A stretch of DNA of 64,000 nucleotides from Polynucleobacter paneuropaeus (GTDB lineage Bacteria; Pseudomonadota; Gammaproteobacteria; Burkholderiales; Burkholderiaceae). Each line of letters opens with the position of its first letter. Position 1 is the stretch's first letter. Where the stretch lies: NCBI RefSeq assembly GCF_003261235.1, contig NZ_CP030085.1:434001-498000 (forward strand). The letters run 5' to 3'. The notes beneath the pieces are model-generated. The model was not told the DNA's origin, did not search any database, and was given only the letters and a program-made list of their open reading frames with translations. The translations under genes were made by a program, and so were the position numbers. Below are positions 9,283-17,095 of the stretch, one piece after another.

Positions 9283-9307
9283 TAAAATAAGGGTCTTAAC
9301 CTTATTT
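9283..9307 (+). promoter_or_regulatory. Inverted repeat and possible -10 element upstream of etfBA
   Basis: An 8-bp perfect inverted repeat AAATAAGG / CCTTATTT (arms 9285-9292 and 9300-9307, 7-nt loop) lies 31 bp before etfB. A TAAAAT hexamer at 9283-9288 overlaps its left arm, so the repeat could be an operator or a 5' UTR hairpin. As a terminator for the gene before, its A/T-rich stem and poor T tract look weak. Confidence 0.35.
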
Positions 9308-9337
9308 ACATCGTTTTAGATAGATTGTGAAAGCAGC

Positions 9338-10087
9338 ATGAAGATCTTGGTGGCAGTAAAGCGCGTCGTTGATTACAATGTAAAAGTCCGCGTCAAATCC
9401 GATAATTCTGGAATCGACATTGCTAACGTCAAAATGAGTATGAATCCTTTTGACGAAATTGCAATTGAAGAGGCCGTTCGATTAAAAGAAGCTGGTATCG
9501 TCAGTGAGATCGTAGTAGTTTCAGCTGGATCTATACAGTGCCAAGAAACCCTTCGCACTGCTTTAGCGATTGGAGCCGATAAGGCAATCCTCGTAGAGAC
9601 CGATGTTGAGTTACAGCCTCTAGCAGTTGCGAAATTACTCAAAGCGATTTGTGAAAAAGAGCAAGTCCAACTGATCTTGTTAGGCAAGCAAGCGATTGAT
9701 GACGATAGCAATCAAACTGGCCAGATGTTAGCTAGCTTGATGGATATTCCACAAGGAACATTTGCATCAAAGGTCACGATTGAGAATGGAAAAGCGATTG
9801 TGACGCGTGAAGTGGATGGCGGCCTTGAGACTATCAACCTCTCACTACCTGCAGTGATTACTGCAGACTTACGCTTGAACGAACCTCGTTACGTCACGCT
9901 GCCTAACATCATGAAGGCCAAGAAGAAGCCTTTAGATATTGTGAGGCCAGAAGAGTTGGATGTAGATATTTCCCCTCGGCTCAAGACCCTCAGAGTGGAT
10001 GAGCCGCCTAAGCGCGTTGCCGGAATCATGGTGGCTAATGTTGAAGAGCTAGTTGAGAAGCTCAAGAATGAAGCGAAGGTAATTTAA
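9338..10087 (+). CDS. etfB: Electron transfer flavoprotein beta subunit
   Basis: Small subunit of ETF, which takes electrons from acyl-CoA and related dehydrogenases and passes them to ETF-ubiquinone oxidoreductase. The 249-residue protein shows the ETF-beta features KRVVDYNVKVRVK, MNPFDEIAIEEAVRLKE and the signature region VDGGLETINLSLPAVITADLRLNEPRY. It is directly followed by etfA with no gap, as usual. Confidence 0.95.
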   Translation: MKILVAVKRVVDYNVKVRVKSDNSGIDIANVKMSMNPFDEIAIEEAVRLKEAGIVSEIVVVSAGSIQCQETLRTALAIGADKAILVETDVELQPLAVAKLLKAICEKEQVQLILLGKQAIDDDSNQTGQMLASLMDIPQGTFASKVTIENGKAIVTREVDGGLETINLSLPAVITADLRLNEPRYVTLPNIMKAKKKPLDIVRPEELDVDISPRLKTLRVDEPPKRVAGIMVANVEELVEKLKNEAKVI

Positions 10088-11023
10088 ATGGCCTCACTTG
10101 TTATAGCTGAACACAATAATCTATCTTTAAACGCTGCAACTTTGCATACCGTTACTGCAGCGCTGCAATGTAATGCCGAGGTTGATATCCTCATTATGGG
10201 TCATGGCTCAGATACAGTTGCACTAGAAGCATCCAAAATTATTGGAGTGCGTAGAGTTATTCAAGCAGATGCCCCTCATCTAGCCAATCGGTTAGCTGAA
10301 CCTTTAACTGCCCAGGTGCTGGCTGTTGCAAGTCAATATACCCATATCCTTGTGCCAGCGAATGCGAGCGGTAAAAATCTGATGCCACGTGTTGCAGCCA
10401 AATTAGATGTAGCTCAGTTATCAGATATTACGAAGGTAGTCAGCAGCGATACTTTCGAGCGTCCGATCTATGCTGGTAATGCAATCGCAACGATTCAATC
10501 CATTGATCCCATTAAGGCCATTACAGTTCGGACTACTAGCTTTGAACCTGCCCAAGCTGGCGGCGGCTCTGCCAGCATTGAAAAGTTGGTCGCTGTGCCT
10601 GATGCTGGGCAATCGATCTTTATGAGTCGCGATCTGAATCAGTCGGATCGCCCAGAATTAGCGGGAGCAAAGATCATTGTGTCGGGAGGGCGCGGACTAG
10701 GTTCTGGTGAGGCCTATCAAGAATTAGTCGTGCCCTTAGCTGATGCATTGGGTGCTGCTTTAGGTGCGTCACGTGCAGCTGTCGATGCGGGTTATGTGCC
10801 CAATGATTATCAAGTAGGCCAAACTGGGAAGATCGTGGCTCCTGATCTTTATATCGCCATCGGAATTTCTGGGGCGATTCAGCATCTAGCAGGAATGAAA
10901 GGCTCCAAGGTCATCGTGGCAATTAACAAAGATCCTGATGCGCCAATATTTAGTGTTGCTGACTATGGCTTAGTTGCTGATCTTTTTACTGCTGTGCCTG
11001 AGCTTACTAAGGCGATCTCTTAA
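10088..11023 (+). CDS. etfA: Electron transfer flavoprotein alpha subunit
   Basis: FAD-binding subunit of ETF. The 311-residue protein has an N-terminal Rossmann-like domain and the C-terminal FAD domain with SGGRGLGSGEAYQ, DAGYVPNDYQVGQTGK, GISGAIQHLAGM and NKDPDAPIFSVADYGLVADL. Its start codon immediately follows the etfB stop, so the subunits are co-translated. An acyl-CoA dehydrogenase is not visible in the window. Confidence 0.96.
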   Translation: MASLVIAEHNNLSLNAATLHTVTAALQCNAEVDILIMGHGSDTVALEASKIIGVRRVIQADAPHLANRLAEPLTAQVLAVASQYTHILVPANASGKNLMPRVAAKLDVAQLSDITKVVSSDTFERPIYAGNAIATIQSIDPIKAITVRTTSFEPAQAGGGSASIEKLVAVPDAGQSIFMSRDLNQSDRPELAGAKIIVSGGRGLGSGEAYQELVVPLADALGAALGASRAAVDAGYVPNDYQVGQTGKIVAPDLYIAIGISGAIQHLAGMKGSKVIVAINKDPDAPIFSVADYGLVADLFTAVPELTKAIS

Positions 11024-11035
11024 TATTGCAATGCC

Positions 11036-11482
11036 TCACTGAGAAATTTTTCTCGCTTCTGAAATTTGGGATACAAAGTACTGCTCAAAAGAAATCGCTA
11101 GGAAAGTCATCATTACGCCTGCGCCAAGAATGAGTGAGAAGATTACAGTCAATATCGTAGGCCAACGCGATTGGGTTGCTTGAGAAGCATCAAGCTGTGG
11201 ATTGAATTGTGCATCCCATTTTTCATCAGGACGCAGACCAAAGGTGATGGTGGTCAGCCAGCTTGCCTCCATGGCAATAAAGCCTAGCGTGATTAAGACC
11301 CAGCCCGGTGCAGATTGAAAGCGATATTCTTTTAAAAGAAACCAACCTGCAACACCGCCGATGAGGGCAAACAACTGAATCCAGGACCAAAAGAATTTTG
11401 GACCCTTTAAATAAAAACCATTGAGGCCAGTACCTGGAAGTAAAAGACCAAGTGCACAAAATAAGAACTTATATTTTTTCAT
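11036..11482 (-). CDS. Small membrane protein with a TM2-like N-terminus
   Basis: 148 residues with about four hydrophobic segments: near residues 5-20, 36-50, 58-80 and 108-130. The stretch LLPGTGLNGFYLKG resembles the TM2 domain hairpin but is not a strict match. Its ATG overlaps the stop of the META-domain lipoprotein gene by 4 bp, so the two are co-expressed. Function unknown. Confidence 0.65.
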   Translation of the reverse strand: MKKYKFLFCALGLLLPGTGLNGFYLKGPKFFWSWIQLFALIGGVAGWFLLKEYRFQSAPGWVLITLGFIAMEASWLTTITFGLRPDEKWDAQFNPQLDASQATQSRWPTILTVIFSLILGAGVMMTFLAISFEQYFVSQISEARKISQ

Positions 11483-12024
11483 TTCGATCCTGATTTGCTT
11501 TGAGGAATATCGCGTTGCGCAAAAGTGAGTACTTCTCGATCGCGACCAATCATGAGCAAGCGATCACCATCGCGTACGATATTGCGATAGTCATTAAGCT
11601 CATATAGAAAATCATTTTCTAATTCGGTCCGCTGAGAATTGCAAGCCATCTTAGTCGTAGTGATTTTTTCAAAGGTAAAGCCTCTTGAATCTTCACTCAG
11701 ACTGGCAGTGAAGCGATTGCATCCAGTGAAGCCGCTCACGCGCTCACCATTGACATCAAATGCCAATTGAATAGGGTTACTGGTATCACCCAGCGGAATT
11801 TGTCGACCCCGGACTTCACCATTGGCATTGGGAGTCAGATTCCAGCGAATCAGTTCCCATTTGGTATTGCGTAACTCGCTACTGGGCGGGCTCATTTTTG
11901 CACCACAGGGTGGAATGACCCCAGAACAGGCGCTTAAGAAAGTCAATCCGATGCCATAAACAACACTTCGAAGCCCTCTGGCGGGTGCCTTGAGGCTATT
12001 TGGGGTGCGTTCTTGGATTGACAT
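11479..12024 (-). CDS. META-domain (HslJ-like) lipoprotein
   Basis: The 181-residue product has a hydrophobic segment ending LTFLSAC, a plausible lipobox, although the N-terminal region before it is long for a signal peptide. The rest matches the META/HslJ domain: NTKWELIRW near the start, VSGFTGCNRFTAS, and the ITTTKMACNSQRTELENDFLYEL block. HslJ proteins in enterics are heat-inducible and linked to novobiocin resistance; the role here is unknown. Confidence 0.78.
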   Translation of the reverse strand: MSIQERTPNSLKAPARGLRSVVYGIGLTFLSACSGVIPPCGAKMSPPSSELRNTKWELIRWNLTPNANGEVRGRQIPLGDTSNPIQLAFDVNGERVSGFTGCNRFTASLSEDSRGFTFEKITTTKMACNSQRTELENDFLYELNDYRNIVRDGDRLLMIGRDREVLTFAQRDIPQSKSGSK

Positions 12025-12126
12025 AAATAGGTAAGTTATTGTTTTTAATGATTTTTTTATTACGACAGTGCATCTATTCTAATGACTAAAGTGCTTAAAT
12101 AGGTGGAACAAATAGGGCTTTTCGTC

Positions 12127-12132
12127 TAGAAT
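12127..12132 (+). promoter_or_regulatory. Possible -10 element for rpsP
   Basis: TAGAAT in the 236-bp gap upstream of rpsP, in the context CTAGAATATGAGG. The same TAGAATA hexamer context occurs upstream of rpmF and rpsF. No strong -35 is visible at 16-18 bp. The remainder of the gap (12025-12260) shows nothing else I can name. Confidence 0.35.
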
Positions 12133-12260
12133 ATGAGGTTTTCCGCTATGCATTGCACATGTTTTCAGCATTTGCCTTCTTAGTTGGAGCCTGCAGTTTT
12201 GAAAGAAATTGCTTTGGCTTGTAATCAACCCGTTTTCATTTTAGATTTTAAGGAATAAAT

Positions 12261-12506
12261 ATGGTCGTCATTCGACTGGCACGCGGCGGTTCTAAGAAGC
12301 GCCCTTTTTACAGCATCGTTGCTACTGATAAACGCAACCGTCGTGACTCGAACTTCATCGAGCGCATTGGTTATTTCAATCCAAAAGCTGCAGAAGCTGA
12401 ACAAGCTATGCGCGTTGCTCAAGATCGTTTGAGCTATTGGACTGGTGTTGGAGCGCAGATTTCTCCAACCGTTAAGCGTTTGATCAAAGATCATCCTGCA
12501 GTCTAA
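12261..12506 (+). CDS. rpsP: 30S ribosomal protein S16
   Basis: 81-residue protein of the 30S body, beginning MVVIRLARGGSKKRPFYSIVA, with RIGYFNP and the C-terminal KRLIKDHP typical of S16. AAGGA lies 8 bp upstream. It is the first gene of the conserved rpsP-rimM-trmD-rplS operon. Confidence 0.97.
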   Translation: MVVIRLARGGSKKRPFYSIVATDKRNRRDSNFIERIGYFNPKAAEAEQAMRVAQDRLSYWTGVGAQISPTVKRLIKDHPAV

Positions 12507-12517
12507 AAACTGTTTTG

Positions 12518-12550
12518 CTAAGAGCTTAGTCAACATGATTGAGCTCTTAG
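12518..12550 (+). repeat. Intercistronic hairpin between rpsP and rimM
   Basis: Perfect 9-bp inverted repeat CTAAGAGCT / AGCTCTTAG with a 15-nt loop, 12 bp after rpsP and 37 bp before rimM. There is no T tract, so it may stabilise the rpsP message or reduce downstream expression rather than terminate. Such tuning is plausible because S16 is needed in far higher amounts than RimM or TrmD. Confidence 0.5.
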
Positions 12551-12587
12551 TAGCAGGACTATTTAGGGGTGATAGGGTGACTTGCAT

Positions 12588-13145
12588 ATGAGCACACCTT
12601 CCCTAGAAGATTTAATTGAACTGGGCTCTATTCAAGATGCTCAAGGCTTGCGGGGCCAACTTAAGGTTCGTCCATATTCATCTGATCCCGTAGCCTTACT
12701 TTCTAGCAAGACTGTTTGGCTCTCTCTATTGCCGCGGATGGCGGCTGCTCAGACTAGCGTCAAACCTTCCTTAGAGTTGTATCAGCTCAAGCAAGCGAAG
12801 ATGCACAGTGGTACTGTCGTCATTACTCTTGATGGTGTGACTGATCGTGATCAAGCCTTGGCCTTGAAGGGTGCACGCATTTTGGTGGCGCGTGATACTT
12901 TCCCAAAAGCAGAGGCAGATAGTTATTACTGGGTCGATTTGATTGGTTGTGATGCCGTTAATTTACAAGGTGACAATTTAGGTCAGGTTTTAGATGTGAC
13001 TGAAAATGGTGCGCATGGTGTGATTACTTTGGGTAATCTTGCTGAAGGCACAACGAAGCAGTTAATTCCCTTTGTCAAAGACGTAGTGCAAAGCGTAGAC
13101 TTATCTAAGAAACTCATTACGCTTGATTGGCAAGCAGATTGGTAA
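12588..13145 (+). CDS. rimM: Ribosome maturation factor RimM
   Basis: Binds S19 during 30S head assembly. The 185-residue product has the N-terminal RimM domain (GSIQDAQGLRGQLKVRPYSSDP) and the PRC-barrel domain (YYWVDLIGCDAVN and LIPFVKDVVQSVDL). The ATG at 12588 follows AGGGTGA at good spacing; the in-frame TTG at 12582 is too close to that site. Confidence 0.95.
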   Translation: MSTPSLEDLIELGSIQDAQGLRGQLKVRPYSSDPVALLSSKTVWLSLLPRMAAAQTSVKPSLELYQLKQAKMHSGTVVITLDGVTDRDQALALKGARILVARDTFPKAEADSYYWVDLIGCDAVNLQGDNLGQVLDVTENGAHGVITLGNLAEGTTKQLIPFVKDVVQSVDLSKKLITLDWQADW

Positions 13146-13148
13146 AGC

Positions 13149-13904
13149 ATGATGCGCTTTGATGTTCTCACCATCTTTCCAGAAATGTTCTCCGCATTAA
13201 CGCAATGGGGAGTCACTGGTCGCGCATGTGAGCAGGATTTAGCTCAAGTAAAACTATGGAACCCCAGAGACTATTCAAGCGATTCCCGTAAGACGGTCGA
13301 TGATCGTGCCTATGGGGGCGGCCCTGGCATGGTGATGATGGTCAAACCATTGGAAGACACGGTCAATGCCATCAAGACCGACCATCAGGCGCAAAATCTC
13401 TCCAGCGGCCCCGTTTGTTTACTGGCACCTCAAGGGGAGCGGTTTTCTCAAAAATTGGCCTCAGACCTCCTCAAAAGAAGCAATTTGACCCTGATTTGTG
13501 GCAGATATGAGGCAATTGACCAACGTTTTGTTGACCGAAATGTAGACCTGCAGATCTCCCTGGGGGATTTCGTTGTTTCTGGGGGTGAAATCCCTGCTAT
13601 GGCCATCATGGACGCCTTAATTAGGCTGATTCCGGGAGCTTTGGGGGATGATGAGTCTGCCCTGCAGGATAGCTTTATGAACGGTCTTTTGGACTATCCC
13701 CACTACACCCGGCCAGAGGTCTATGAAAATTTATCGGTACCGGACGTGCTTTTAGGCGGACATCACGCTAAAATAGCGGATTGGCGTCGGCAGAAGTCTC
13801 TTGAGCTGACGTTAAGGATCAGGCCAGATCTTATTGAATTGGCCAGAGCCAATGGGTTACTAAGTCGAGAAGATGAGCGGTTCCTTCAAGATTTAGTGAA
13901 ATGA
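13149..13904 (+). CDS. trmD: tRNA (guanine37-N1)-methyltransferase
   Basis: Methylates G37 next to the anticodon to prevent +1 frameshifting. The 251-residue SPOUT enzyme starts with FDVLTIFPEMF, has YGGGPGMVM, and the trefoil-knot SAM site CGRYEAIDQR and ISLGDFVVSGGEIPAMAIMD. It follows rimM by 3 bp. Confidence 0.97.
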   Translation: MMRFDVLTIFPEMFSALTQWGVTGRACEQDLAQVKLWNPRDYSSDSRKTVDDRAYGGGPGMVMMVKPLEDTVNAIKTDHQAQNLSSGPVCLLAPQGERFSQKLASDLLKRSNLTLICGRYEAIDQRFVDRNVDLQISLGDFVVSGGEIPAMAIMDALIRLIPGALGDDESALQDSFMNGLLDYPHYTRPEVYENLSVPDVLLGGHHAKIADWRRQKSLELTLRIRPDLIELARANGLLSREDERFLQDLVK

Positions 13905-13980
13905 TTTAACTACATCCTCTATCAGGTCCGTTGATGAAAGTCTCGGGATTGAACTCTGACAAGATGTTTAAGGATTCAAA

Positions 13981-14376
13981 ATGAACTTAATTGAAAAAAT
14001 TGAGCAAGAAGAAATTGCTCGCCTCACTGCCAACAAAACGCTACCAAGTTTTGCTCCTGGCGATACGATTGTTGTAAGCGTTAACGTCGTTGAAGGCACT
14101 CGTAAACGTACTCAGGCTTTTGAAGGTGTCGTTATTGCTAAACGCAATCGTGGTCTGAACTCCAATTTCATCGTGCGTAAGATCTCTTCTGGCGAAGGTG
14201 TTGAGCGTACATTCCAAACTTACTCTCCACTGATCGCTAGCATTGAAGTGAAGCGTCGTGGCGACGTACGTCGCGCTAAGCTCTACTATTTGCGTGATCG
14301 TTCAGGTAAGTCTGCACGTATTAAAGAAAAGCTTCAAGCTCGCGTTAAAGAAGTGGCTGCTCCAGCTGCTGAATAA
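13981..14376 (+). CDS. rplS: 50S ribosomal protein L19
   Basis: 131-residue protein at the 30S-50S interface; typical FAPGDTIVVSVNVVEGTRKR, QAFEGVVIAKRNRGLNS and KLYYLRDRSGKSARIKEKL. It is the last gene of the rpsP operon and is followed 22 bp later by a strong terminator. Confidence 0.97.
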   Translation: MNLIEKIEQEEIARLTANKTLPSFAPGDTIVVSVNVVEGTRKRTQAFEGVVIAKRNRGLNSNFIVRKISSGEGVERTFQTYSPLIASIEVKRRGDVRRAKLYYLRDRSGKSARIKEKLQARVKEVAAPAAE

Positions 14377-14398
14377 TCTGAGCCCTTGGCTTGCTATC

Positions 14399-14425
14399 AA
14401 AAAGGCGACTTCGGTCGCCTTTTTA
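14399..14425 (+). terminator. Rho-independent terminator after rplS
   Basis: Stem AAAAAGGCGAC / GTCGCCTTTTT closed by the stable TTCG tetraloop and followed by ATTG. It is in the right place to end the rpsP-rimM-trmD-rplS transcript. Confidence 0.9.
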
Positions 14426-14443
14426 TTGCCCTAAAATCGAACT

Positions 14444-15181
14444 ATGTCTAAAGCCTCCTCTCCTGAACACATGCAGTTGAATGTTGCAGCGCCCCCAGGG
14501 TTTGATGCAGAGGCAATCCCAATTCATTTGCAGTGTAGCCAAGACCCAAAGGTATCTCCCCAAATCTTGCAGCCAGAACAACTGCGGCAACGTATTCAAA
14601 ATCCTCCGCAATGGCAACCTGAGATTACCGATGAGAACCGTCATGTCATTGCAGCCGATATTATTGCCAAGCGTCAAGCGGCAGGGAAAATTACCCAGGC
14701 TGCAGTACTCATTCCCCTCTTGTTAAAGGAGGGCGGTTTATCGGTATTACTCACTCAGAGAACGCAGCATCTTCATGATCACGCTGGGCAAATTAGTTTC
14801 CCGGGTGGCCGCATGGATCCGGAGGACCTCACTCCAGAAAATACTGCCTTACGTGAGAGTCAGGAAGAGATTGGTCTAAACCCTGCTAATGTTGAAATCA
14901 TTGGGCATTTACCTCAATATCTGACAGTGTCTGGATACAGCGTCACTCCGGTTATAGGTTTAGTTCAGGCTCAGGCAGAATATCTCCATGACGAGTTTGA
15001 GGTGGCGGACGTCTTTGAAGTGCCCCTGAGCTTTCTGATGAACCCAGCTAATCATCAAGTCCGTATCTGGCAGAGTGCGCAGGGGATGCGCCGTTTTTAT
15101 GCCATGCCCTACGAGAATCGGTTCATCTGGGGCGCTACTGCCGGTATGTTGCGTAACCTGTATCATTTATTAAAAGCATGA
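14444..15181 (+). CDS. Nudix hydrolase, CoA pyrophosphatase type (NudL-like)
   Basis: Likely hydrolyses CoA or CoA derivatives to phosphopantetheine and 3',5'-ADP. The 245-residue protein carries the CoAse signature VLLTQRTQHLHDHAGQISF leading into FPGG and an extended Nudix box with ALRESQEEIGL, where the acidic metal ligands are intact. The N-terminal 80 residues are a lineage-specific extension. The 3' end overlaps the next gene by 4 bp. Confidence 0.87.
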   Translation: MSKASSPEHMQLNVAAPPGFDAEAIPIHLQCSQDPKVSPQILQPEQLRQRIQNPPQWQPEITDENRHVIAADIIAKRQAAGKITQAAVLIPLLLKEGGLSVLLTQRTQHLHDHAGQISFPGGRMDPEDLTPENTALRESQEEIGLNPANVEIIGHLPQYLTVSGYSVTPVIGLVQAQAEYLHDEFEVADVFEVPLSFLMNPANHQVRIWQSAQGMRRFYAMPYENRFIWGATAGMLRNLYHLLKA

Positions 15182-16137
15182 CTTTCTTCTCAATTCTCAT
15201 CGCCCTGATTGCTGAGCAATATCGCCCAGTCAACGCTAATCATTGGATTCGGCGGATGAGCGATCGCTGGTTAGATTGGATCGCCAAAGAGTTCGGTGGC
15301 AAGAATCAAGAGGGCGCAAGTCCAGTAGGTGCAAGAATTGCTTGTGCCATCGCTTTTATTCTTCCGACCTTTATCGTATTCTGTATTTATATTGCTTGTA
15401 TGCTGAAGTACGCGATTCTAGGTTTCATCTGGAATGTCATCATTGCTTATCTCTTTTTTGGCTTTCGCCAATTTAGCCATTCCTTTACTAAAGTTCACGA
15501 AGCAATTGAGGTTCATGATTTGCCTGCCGCTCGTGCCGCTTTAGCCCAGTGGTATGGCCCAGATTTAGATGTGAGCAATCTGAATGAAACCGAAGTTATC
15601 TCTTTAGCACTTGAGCGAGCCATTGTGGGCGCCCATCGCCATGTCTTTGGAGTGCTATTTTGGTTCCTGATGCCGCTTGGCCCCGCCGGAATTGTGATGT
15701 ATCGCTTGGCAGACACGGCTATTACACGTTGGTCTGCTAAAGGTGATTTCAACCTCAGCGAGGCGGCTCGTTACTTTTTCTATGTGATTGATTGGATTCC
15801 ATCACGTATTACAGCGATGGGCTTTGCCATCGTAGGTAATTTTGAAGATGCTGCTTATGCGTGGCGTCACCTTACTCATAAATGGGCTGACTCTATCAAT
15901 GCAGTGATTTTGTCTGCTGGTAGTGGCGCGCTTGGCGTGCGTTTAGGTGAACCCTTAGCCGAGCCCGATAGTGATCAAGCTTTGCTCATGGCAGAAGCGG
16001 GTGAGCCTCAGATTTATGAAATTGGTATCGAACCTACCGAAAGAACTATGCGCTCAGCAGTAGGCTTAGTGTGGCGCTTAGTTATCGTTTGGTTGGCTTT
16101 GTTGTTAATGCTGACCATCGCTCTTTGGCTTGGGTAA
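15178..16137 (+). CDS. CobD/CbiB-like (AmpE-related) membrane protein
   Basis: The 319-residue protein has hydrophobic segments around residues 60-75, 78-100, 160-180 and at the C-terminus, and resembles CobD/CbiB cobinamide-phosphate synthase family proteins, with IAEQYRP near the start. Bona fide CbiB acts in cobalamin side-chain synthesis, but no other cobalamin genes are nearby and it is coupled to a Nudix gene, so the function may differ. Its 3' end overlaps convergent rsgA by 56 bp. Confidence 0.65.
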   Translation: MTFFSILIALIAEQYRPVNANHWIRRMSDRWLDWIAKEFGGKNQEGASPVGARIACAIAFILPTFIVFCIYIACMLKYAILGFIWNVIIAYLFFGFRQFSHSFTKVHEAIEVHDLPAARAALAQWYGPDLDVSNLNETEVISLALERAIVGAHRHVFGVLFWFLMPLGPAGIVMYRLADTAITRWSAKGDFNLSEAARYFFYVIDWIPSRITAMGFAIVGNFEDAAYAWRHLTHKWADSINAVILSAGSGALGVRLGEPLAEPDSDQALLMAEAGEPQIYEIGIEPTERTMRSAVGLVWRLVIVWLALLLMLTIALWLG

Positions 16138-17095
16138 TTCCCTGTAGCTGCGTATCCGCTGTTCTCGAATCCGAGTGTAATTGTCTAAATAGCGCCAGTC
16201 TTTCTGGCGCGATTTCATTCTTCTCAACCGCCTCCCGAATCACGCAGCCTGGCTCGGATTGATGGGCGCAGTTATGAAAGTGGCACTTTCCTAAAAGCGG
16301 TTGGAACTCTCTAAAGGCATGCTGGAGTTCGCTTACTGACATATGGGCAAGCCCAAATTCTTGAAAGCCCGGGGAGTCGATTAAAGCCCCCAACTTCCCT
16401 GAAGGGTTTCTTCCCCAAGACTCAGGAAGTTCGAAGTAACGACAGGCTGTGGTGGTGTGTTTACCCGTATCCAGTCTGACGGAATACTCTTGGGTAATAG
16501 CAGCAGCATTGGGTACCCAAGCATTGAGTAGGCTCGATTTTCCCATACCGGATTGACCCACAAAGACAGAGACTTTGCCTTGCAGCGCAGGACGCAGGGC
16601 CTCAATCGAGGCACTATCAAACTTGGCAGATACTTCACTGACGGGATAGCCCATTCGTGCATAAGGCTCAATCAGTTTGCGGGCATGCGCTAAGTTCTCG
16701 GGCAGATCAGACTTATTAAGCAGAATATGCAAATCAATTTGATTGGCCTGCGCAGCAACAACGGCTCGACCTAAGAGATCTGGCGAGAAAGCAGGCTGGG
16801 TAGCCAGTACCACTAAAATTTGATCCACATTTGAAGCAATCAATTTGCTCTTGAATGCATCTGAGCGATAGAGTAAATTTCGGCGTGGCTCGATCTCGAC
16901 CAGGCGGGCTTGGTCAGCCGAAGTACTTTCTAGCAACATCCGATCACCTACGGCACCAATATGTTGTTTGGCAGGAGTACTTACTTGAATCAGGGGTCCA
17001 TCGGGCGACTCATTGCCAGATGAGTCTTGTGCCAAACGCTGCGCTAAATAATGTCGACCATAAGAAGCCGTCAGTAGCGCGCGAAACTGTGCCAT
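16082..17095 (-). CDS. rsgA: Ribosome small subunit-dependent GTPase A
   Basis: Circularly permuted GTPase for late 30S maturation. The 337-residue protein shows the permuted order G4 (LNKSDL), then G1 (GQSGMGKSSLLN), then G3 (DSPGFQEFG), preceded by an OB-fold and followed by the zinc finger CHFHNCAHQSEPGC. Its ATG overlaps the stop of the M48 protease gene, so the two form a reverse-strand pair. Confidence 0.95.
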   Translation of the reverse strand: MAQFRALLTASYGRHYLAQRLAQDSSGNESPDGPLIQVSTPAKQHIGAVGDRMLLESTSADQARLVEIEPRRNLLYRSDAFKSKLIASNVDQILVVLATQPAFSPDLLGRAVVAAQANQIDLHILLNKSDLPENLAHARKLIEPYARMGYPVSEVSAKFDSASIEALRPALQGKVSVFVGQSGMGKSSLLNAWVPNAAAITQEYSVRLDTGKHTTTACRYFELPESWGRNPSGKLGALIDSPGFQEFGLAHMSVSELQHAFREFQPLLGKCHFHNCAHQSEPGCVIREAVEKNEIAPERLALFRQLHSDSRTADTQLQGITQAKERWSALTTKPTKR

